Positions 6,829 to 10,628 of a stretch of DNA of 10,628 bases are shown in pieces. A program made the translations under genes and the position numbers. The stretch is taken from positions 1 to 10,628 of the forward strand of contig DATKQI010000218.1 of assembly GCA_035532755.1 (NCBI GenBank), given 5' to 3'. The notes under the pieces are model-generated. The model worked only from the letters and a program-made list of their open reading frames with translations, did no database searches and was not told the origin of the DNA. The first letter of the stretch is position 1. Every line of letters begins with the position of its first letter. Source of the stretch: DATKQI01 sp035532755. GTDB lineage: Bacteria > Pseudomonadota > Alphaproteobacteria > Acetobacterales > Acetobacteraceae.

Positions 6829-7307
6829 GCACCGCGGATGCCGAACTGCCGCACGCGCCGACGGTGCCGGGGGCCGCGCCCACGCTGCTGATCGTGCGAG
6901 CGCCATACTATCGCGGCGTGGTCGATGGCATGACCGAGGGGGCGCGGCGCATCCTGGACGAGGCCGGGGCGAGCTTCGTCGCGCTCGACGTGTCGGGCGC
7001 GTTCGAGCTGGCGCAGGCCATCCGCATCGCCGTGCGCGGGCCGCACCGTTTCGACGGGTTCGTGGCCATCGGCTGCGTGGTGCGCGGGGAGACGGACCAT
7101 TACGACCATATCTGCCGCACCGCGATGGACGGGCTGATGCAGGTGGCGCTGGCCTACGGGCTGTGCCTCGGCACCGCGCTGCTGACGGTCGATACGCTCG
7201 CCCAGGCCGAGGCCCGGTCTTCGCGCGATGGCCACAACAAGGGGGCGGAGGCGGCGGTGGCCGCGCTGCGGCAGATCATTCTCGCGCGCCACCTGGGAGC
7301 GATCTGA
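6825..7307 (+). CDS. ribH: 6,7-dimethyl-8-ribityllumazine synthase
   Basis: RibH condenses 5-amino-6-ribitylaminouracil with 3,4-dihydroxy-2-butanone 4-phosphate, the penultimate riboflavin step. Family members form pentamers, decamers or 60-mer capsids; which one applies here cannot be read. The 160-residue protein has usual length, with a 17-residue Ala/Pro-rich N-terminal extension before the first strand (TLLIVRAPYYRG). GAFEL (58-62) matches the conserved PGAFE block but with Ser in place of Pro. AIGCVVRGETDHYDHIC (81-97) contains the catalytic-position H92. LLTVDT and HNKGAEAA near the C-terminus complete the pattern. APYY replaces the more common ARFN/ARFY substrate-contact motif. The start is the ATG in an ATGA overlap with ribB, preceded by GAGGGAG at 6808-6814. 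Its stop overlaps the nusB start. Confidence 0.95.
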   Translation: MSTADAELPHAPTVPGAAPTLLIVRAPYYRGVVDGMTEGARRILDEAGASFVALDVSGAFELAQAIRIAVRGPHRFDGFVAIGCVVRGETDHYDHICRTAMDGLMQVALAYGLCLGTALLTVDTLAQAEARSSRDGHNKGAEAAVAALRQIILARHLGAI

Positions 7308-7795
7308 TGGCGAAGAACGCACGCCCTCGCACCGGGTCCCGCGTGGCCGCGGTGCAGGCGCTGTTCCAGAGCGAGCAGTCCGGCGAGAACCCCGAAGCGG
7401 TGATCGACCAGTTCGTGCGACACCGTTTCGGCGCGCTGCCCGGCGCCGGCGGGTTCGAGGATGGCCGCGTGCCGGAGGCGCATGTGCCGCTGTTCGGCCG
7501 CATCGTCCGCACCGTGGCGGAACAGCAGGCCACGCTGGACGCGATGCTGGCCGATGCGCTGCCCGCGGAGTGGCCGCTGGAGCGGCTCGATCCGGTGCTG
7601 CGGGCGCTGATGCGCGCCGGCGGGGCCGAATTGTGGATGGCAGACGGGCCGCCGGCACGGGTGGTGATCAACGAATATCTCGACGTCGCCCACGGCTTCT
7701 TCGAGGGCGAGGAGCCGCGCATGGCCAACGCCGTGCTGGACCGGCTGGCGCGGCTGCTGCGTGGCGCGGAGTTCACCGCGGCGGAAGGGGCTTGA
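7307..7795 (+). CDS. nusB: Transcription antitermination protein NusB
   Basis: NusB binds boxA RNA together with NusE (ribosomal protein S10) and supports antitermination of rRNA transcription; it acts in the cytoplasm. The 162-residue all-helical protein fits the family. Residues 10-25 (TGSRVAAVQALFQSEQ) form the first helix pair entry, the central RLDPVLRALMRAGGAEL (about 96-112) is typical, and ARVVINEYLDVAHGFFEGEEPRMANAVLDRLAR (about 119-151) is the highly conserved C-terminal block. The basic N-terminus (MAKNARPRTGSR) is expected for RNA contact. ATG 7307 is chosen from the TGATG overlap with ribH and from GGGAG at 7295-7299, 7 nt upstream. The ribH-nusB pair, with nusB directly after the riboflavin genes, is one of the more conserved bacterial neighbourhoods. 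Confidence 0.96.
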   Translation: MAKNARPRTGSRVAAVQALFQSEQSGENPEAVIDQFVRHRFGALPGAGGFEDGRVPEAHVPLFGRIVRTVAEQQATLDAMLADALPAEWPLERLDPVLRALMRAGGAELWMADGPPARVVINEYLDVAHGFFEGEEPRMANAVLDRLARLLRGAEFTAAEGA

Positions 7796-8748
7796 GCCAG
7801 GCCGACCCTCTGCCGGCCGAATTCGGGCTGATCGCCCGGCATTTCCGCCCGCTCGCCGGCCCTGACGCGCTCGGTCTGCTGGACGATGCGGCGGTGTTCG
7901 CCCCGCCCGCCGGGCGCGAACTGGTGGTCGCCGCGGACGCGATGGTGGCGGGCGTGCACTTCCTCCCGGACGACCCGCCGGACCTCGTCGGGCGCAAGCT
8001 GCTGCGGGTGAACCTGTCGGACCTCGCGGCGATGGGGGCTGCACCGCTCGGCTACCTGCTGACCGTCTCGGCTCCGCGTGATACGCCGGAGGCCTGGTTC
8101 GCCGCCTTCGCCGCCGGGCTCGCGCAGGATCAGGCGGCGTTCGGCCTGTCGCTGCTGGGCGGCGACACGACCTCCACGTCCGGCCCGGTCTGCCTTTCGC
8201 TCACCATCCTCGGCCATGTCGCGCCGGGCTGCGCGTTGCGGCGGGCGGGCGCACAGGCGGGTGACGGCATCTGGGTGACGGGCAGCATCGGCGACGGCGC
8301 ATTGGGGCTGGCCGCGGCACAGGGGCGATTGGCCGATCCGAACGGCTACCTGCTGGACCGCTACCGGCTGCCGCGCCCGCGCCTAGGGCTCGGCCTGTAT
8401 GGCATCGTGCATGCCGCGATGGACGTGTCGGACGGGCTCGTGCAGGACATCGGCCATCTGTGCCGTACCGGCGGCGTGGCGGCCGAGATCGACGCCGCCG
8501 CCGTCCCGCTTTCAGCCGCCGCACGGGCCGCCGGGCCGGGCTGGCTGCGAACCTGCCTGACCGGCGGGGACGACTACGAACTGGCCCTCGCCGTGCCGCC
8601 GGAACGGGAAGACGCATTGCGCGCCGCCTGCGCGGGGCTTGCGGTCAGCCGCATCGGCTGCTTCGTTGCGGGGGCGCCGGGTGTCGTGGTGCGCGGCGCG
8701 GATGGCGCGGCGCTGGCGCTCGGTGCCGGGGGCTGGAGCCATTTCTGA
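7792..8748 (+). CDS. thiL: Thiamine-monophosphate kinase, TTG start
   Basis: ThiL phosphorylates thiamine monophosphate with ATP to give the coenzyme thiamine diphosphate. The 318-residue protein shows the AIR-synthase/ThiL fold in order: DDAAV (31-35), AADAMVAGVHFLPD (47-60, the Mg/substrate Asp region), VNLSDLAAMGA (73-83), LLGGDTT (121-127, the nucleotide Asp), GDGIWVTGSIGDGALGL (157-173), AMDVSDGLVQDI (209-220) and TGGDDYEL near residue 260. All the acidic metal-site positions I can recognise are present. The only in-frame start that keeps the first motifs is TTG at 7792, overlapping the nusB stop as TTGA; no ATG or GTG precedes DDAAV. G-rich GGAAGGGG at 7783-7790 is unusually close. A weak start plus overlap suggests translation coupled to nusB. 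The next gene starts within its stop codon (TGATG). Confidence 0.94.
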   Translation: MSQADPLPAEFGLIARHFRPLAGPDALGLLDDAAVFAPPAGRELVVAADAMVAGVHFLPDDPPDLVGRKLLRVNLSDLAAMGAAPLGYLLTVSAPRDTPEAWFAAFAAGLAQDQAAFGLSLLGGDTTSTSGPVCLSLTILGHVAPGCALRRAGAQAGDGIWVTGSIGDGALGLAAAQGRLADPNGYLLDRYRLPRPRLGLGLYGIVHAAMDVSDGLVQDIGHLCRTGGVAAEIDAAAVPLSAAARAAGPGWLRTCLTGGDDYELALAVPPEREDALRAACAGLAVSRIGCFVAGAPGVVVRGADGAALALGAGGWSHF

Positions 8749-9926
8749 TGCTGCGTGAGATGAACCGGAACGTCTGGCTGCTGTTCGTCTGCCAGGCGCT
8801 GAGCAACGCCGCCTCGGTCAGCCAGATCGCGATGACCGCGCTGATCGGCGGCACGCTCGCCCCGGACAAGCTGCTGGCCACTCTGCCGCTCGCCTTGCAG
8901 ATGCTGGCGAACATGATCTCGGCCATCCCCGCCGGCTTCGTCTTTGCCCGCTACGGGCGGCGGGCGGGGTTCCTGATGGGCGCCGGCGGGCTGTTCGTCG
9001 GCAGCCTGGTTTCCGCGCTCGCGCTGTGGCGCGGCAGCTTCGTGCTGTTCTGCCTGGGCTCCATGGGGGCGGGGTTCGCCTTCGGCATCGCCCAGCAATA
9101 TCGCTTCGCCGCGCAGGAGCTGGTGAGCCCGGCGCAGCGGCCGCGCGCGATCGCGCTGGTGATGGCGGGTGGGGTGCTGGCGGCCATCCTGGGGCCGGAA
9201 CTGGTCAAGCGCAGCAAGGATCTGGTCGACCCGGTGCTGTTCCTCGGCACCTATCTGTCCATCGCCGTGCTGCCGTTGCTGATCGCCCTGCTGCTGAGTG
9301 CCGCGGCACTCGCGCCCGCGGTGCGGCACACGGTGCAGCCGGCGCCCATCCGCCACATCCTCGCCCGGCCGGATTTCATCGTCGCGGTCATTGCCGGGCT
9401 CGTCGCCTACGGCAGCATGAATCTCGTGATGGCGACGACGCCGCTGGAGATGATGCTCTGCGGCTTCTCGGTGGGCGACAGCACCGACGTGATCCGGGCG
9501 CACGCGATCGCGATGTATGCGCCCGGCTTCGTCACCGGCCGGCTGATCCAGCGTTTCGGCGCCCATCGTATCATCCTCGCCGGTGGCGCGCTGCTGGTCG
9601 CGGCGGCGGCCACGGCGATCAGCGGGCTCGCCTATGGCCATTTCCTCGGCGCGCTGATGCTGCTCGGACTGGGCTGGAACTTCATGTTCGTGGGTGCGAC
9701 CACCCTGCTGGGCCAGGCGCACGAGCCGGCCGAGCGGGTGCGCGCCCAGGCGATGAACGAGGTGATCGTGTTCGGCACGGTCACGCTCACCAGTCTGCTC
9801 TCCGGGATGATGCAGCATCTGGTGGGCTGGACGGCGCTGAACCTTACCGTGATGCCGCCGGTCGTGGTCGCGCTGGGGCTCGTGCTGTGGCACCGCAGCC
9901 TGCGGGCACGGGTGGTGCCCGCGTAA
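8748..9926 (+). CDS. Major facilitator superfamily transporter
   Basis: This is a 392-residue inner-membrane protein with about 12 predicted helices: roughly 9-35, 43-65, 73-92, 97-118, 134-153, 163-190, then after a cytoplasmic loop (191-209) 210-232, 250-266, 275-295, 299-321, 337-355 and 361-381. Basic loop motifs RYGRR (68-72) after helix 2 and GRLIQRFGAHR (264-274) between helices 8 and 9 are MFS motif A remnants in both halves. These lack the usual Asp of motif A. The start ATG 8748 overlaps the thiL stop as TGATG with GGAG about 9 nt upstream; ATG 8760 is a possible alternative. Substrate is unknown. Co-location with riboflavin and thiamine genes makes vitamin or intermediate transport thinkable (riboflavin carriers such as RfnT are MFS proteins), but no sequence evidence seen here decides it. 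Confidence 0.9.
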   Translation: MLREMNRNVWLLFVCQALSNAASVSQIAMTALIGGTLAPDKLLATLPLALQMLANMISAIPAGFVFARYGRRAGFLMGAGGLFVGSLVSALALWRGSFVLFCLGSMGAGFAFGIAQQYRFAAQELVSPAQRPRAIALVMAGGVLAAILGPELVKRSKDLVDPVLFLGTYLSIAVLPLLIALLLSAAALAPAVRHTVQPAPIRHILARPDFIVAVIAGLVAYGSMNLVMATTPLEMMLCGFSVGDSTDVIRAHAIAMYAPGFVTGRLIQRFGAHRIILAGGALLVAAAATAISGLAYGHFLGALMLLGLGWNFMFVGATTLLGQAHEPAERVRAQAMNEVIVFGTVTLTSLLSGMMQHLVGWTALNLTVMPPVVVALGLVLWHRSLRARVVPA

Positions 9927-9943
9927 CGCTGGACGGGCGCGCA

Positions 9944-9964
9944 GCGGCAGAGTCACACTGCCGC
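9944..9964. promoter_or_regulatory. 21-bp near-perfect palindrome ending one base before the xdhA start (operator or RNA hairpin)
   Basis: Arms GCGGCAG (9944-9950) and CTGCCGC (9958-9964) are exact inverted repeats. Inside them GT and AC pair around the centre C at 9954, so 9 of 10 pairs match, with a single A/A mismatch. It fills most of the 39-nt gap between the MFS gene and xdhA and occupies the position where a ribosome-binding site would be expected. No T-run follows, so it is not an intrinsic terminator. It could be a repressor operator or, as RNA, a hairpin controlling xdhA translation; sequence alone cannot separate these. Confidence 0.4.
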
Positions 9965-9965
9965 C

Positions 9966-10628
9966 ATGCGGGACGAGGTGCGCTTTCTGCTGGGCGATGA
10001 GGTCCGCACGCTGCGGGGCGTGCGCCCGACCCTGACCGTGCTCGAATGGCTGCGGACGGTGGAGCGCCGCTGCGGGACGAAGGAAGGCTGCGCGGAGGGC
10101 GATTGCGGCGCCTGCACCGTGCTGCTGGGCACGCCGGAAGGCATCGGCATGCGCTATCGGGCGGTGAATGCTTGCATCCTGTTCGTCCCCGCCCTCGACT
10201 GGCGGCATCTGCTGACGGTGGAGGACCTGCGCGGGGCGGAGGGCGGGCCGCACCCCGTGCAGCAGGCGATGGTGGATCACCACGGCTCCCAATGCGGCTT
10301 CTGCACGCCGGGCTTCGTGATGACCATGGCCGCGCTGCACCGCACAGCTCCGCCGGTGCCGCGGGCGGCCGTGCGGGAAGCGCTGGCCGGCAACCTCTGC
10401 CGCTGCACCGGCTACCGGCCGATCCTGGCGGCGGCTGAAGCCTGTGCCGGGAAGGCAGGCGAGGCGGAATGTGCGCAGGACCGGGCGGTGGCGGCCCGGC
10501 TGTGGGGCTGGACTGACGATGAACCGCTGGAGATGGACGGCGCCGGCGGCCGCTACGCCGCGCCGGAGACGGTCGATGACCTGATCGCCCTGGTGCAGGC
10601 GCGGCCCGGCGCTGCGGTGCTGGCCGGC
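9966..10628 (+). CDS. xdhA: Xanthine dehydrogenase small subunit (iron-sulfur/FAD), C-terminus beyond window
   Basis: XdhA carries the two [2Fe-2S] clusters and FAD of the cytoplasmic molybdenum hydroxylase that oxidises hypoxanthine to xanthine and urate, passing electrons to NAD. 221 codons are visible. The plant-type ferredoxin domain shows GTKEGCAEGDCGACTVLL with C42, C47 and C50, and C70 in NACILF. The second cluster domain shows QCGFCTPGF (C110, C113) and NLCRCTGYRP (C145, C147). After a linker of about 40 residues, YAAPETVDDLIALV marks the start of the FAD-binding domain, cut by the window end. GTKEGCAEGDCGA and QCGFCTPGF are the xanthine dehydrogenase style, although related hydroxylase small subunits share them. 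ATG 9966 is the only start after the in-frame TAA at 9924, and it lacks a Shine-Dalgarno sequence. The molybdenum subunit xdhB should follow outside the window. Confidence 0.92.
   Translation, partial: MRDEVRFLLGDEVRTLRGVRPTLTVLEWLRTVERRCGTKEGCAEGDCGACTVLLGTPEGIGMRYRAVNACILFVPALDWRHLLTVEDLRGAEGGPHPVQQAMVDHHGSQCGFCTPGFVMTMAALHRTAPPVPRAAVREALAGNLCRCTGYRPILAAAEACAGKAGEAECAQDRAVAARLWGWTDDEPLEMDGAGGRYAAPETVDDLIALVQARPGAAVLAG

Larger units (their letters stand above)
1728..9926 (+). other. Inferred ten-gene transcription unit rpiB-glyA-nrdR-ribD-ribE-ribB-ribH-nusB-thiL-MFS
   Basis: All ten genes point the same way. Junctions are: rpiB/glyA ATGA overlap (2189-2192), glyA/nrdR 6 nt, nrdR/ribD 7 nt, ribD/ribE TGATG (5067-5071), ribE/ribB ATGA (5707-5710), ribB/ribH ATGA (6825-6828), ribH/nusB TGATG (7305-7309), nusB/thiL TTGA (7792-7795) and thiL/MFS TGATG (8746-8750). 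There is no room for an internal FMN riboswitch or a conventional promoter-terminator pair between genes, although promoters inside coding regions cannot be excluded. The tight overlaps suggest translational coupling. The unit probably starts in the 1596-1727 gap. Whether it reads on into xdhA across the 39-nt gap is unclear. Confidence 0.75.

Noticed and set aside
9927..9946. A second small inverted repeat, CGCTG/CAGCG, overlapping the xdhA palindrome and suggesting alternative hairpins
   Set aside because: Only five pairs around a 10-nt loop, easily expected by chance in GC-rich DNA. I would not argue an attenuator from it.
9927..9965. Intrinsic terminator after the MFS gene
   Set aside because: The stem at 9944-9964 is followed by CATGCGGG rather than a T-run, so termination by this route is unlikely.
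8574..10340. A 588-codon minus-strand frame opposite thiL, the MFS gene and xdhA
   Set aside because: It has composition typical of a high-GC shadow (His/Arg/Gln/Ala-rich), no motif, and lies antisense to three clear genes.

Overview
The window looks like a chromosomal segment of a high-GC alphaproteobacterium. The order rpiB-glyA-nrdR-ribD-ribE-ribB-ribH-nusB-thiL followed by an MFS transporter is the arrangement I associate with Rhodospirillales, with Acetobacteraceae as my best guess. The G+C content is very high (near 70% by eye) and third codon positions are strongly G/C. Taxonomy is inferred from gene order and protein flavour; no rRNA or other marker gene is present.

Layout. (1) 1-1595, minus strand: a GMC-family flavin oxidoreductase, nearly complete, cut only at its last few C-terminal residues. 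(2) 1596-1727: a 132-bp divergent intergenic region holding an interrupted 19-bp palindrome. (3) 1728-9926, plus strand: ten genes packed with no gap over 7 nt, six junctions being ATGA, TTGA or TGATG overlaps. They are rpiB, glyA, nrdR, ribD, ribE, ribB (with a degenerate GTP cyclohydrolase II-like tail), ribH, nusB, thiL and an MFS transporter. (4) 9927-9965: a short gap filled largely by a 21-bp near-palindrome ending one base before the next start codon. (5) 9966 to the end: the first two thirds or less of the xanthine dehydrogenase iron-sulfur/FAD subunit. No intergenic stretch exceeds 132 bp, and I see no RNA genes, mobile elements or CRISPR arrays.

How the genes work together. The core is riboflavin synthesis. 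RibD makes the pyrimidine intermediate, the RibB domain makes 3,4-dihydroxy-2-butanone 4-phosphate from ribulose 5-phosphate, RibH joins the two into lumazine, and RibE makes riboflavin. RpiB at the head of the cluster interconverts ribose 5-phosphate and ribulose 5-phosphate, the RibB substrate. The first committed enzyme, GTP cyclohydrolase II, is not encoded actively here: the C-terminal half of RibB resembles it but has lost all three zinc cysteines and the catalytic segment (the RibBX type known in Proteobacteria), so an independent ribA is predicted elsewhere. GlyA (one-carbon supply), NrdR (repressor of ribonucleotide reductase genes), NusB (antitermination) and ThiL (thiamine diphosphate synthesis) make this a coenzyme and nucleotide housekeeping operon.

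The region is mostly ordinary core genome. The points worth a second look are the degenerate GTP cyclohydrolase II domain, the two palindromes in the only two real gaps, start sites without a Shine-Dalgarno sequence at ribD and xdhA, and the function of the co-transcribed MFS protein. I did not find convincing evidence of an undescribed system.
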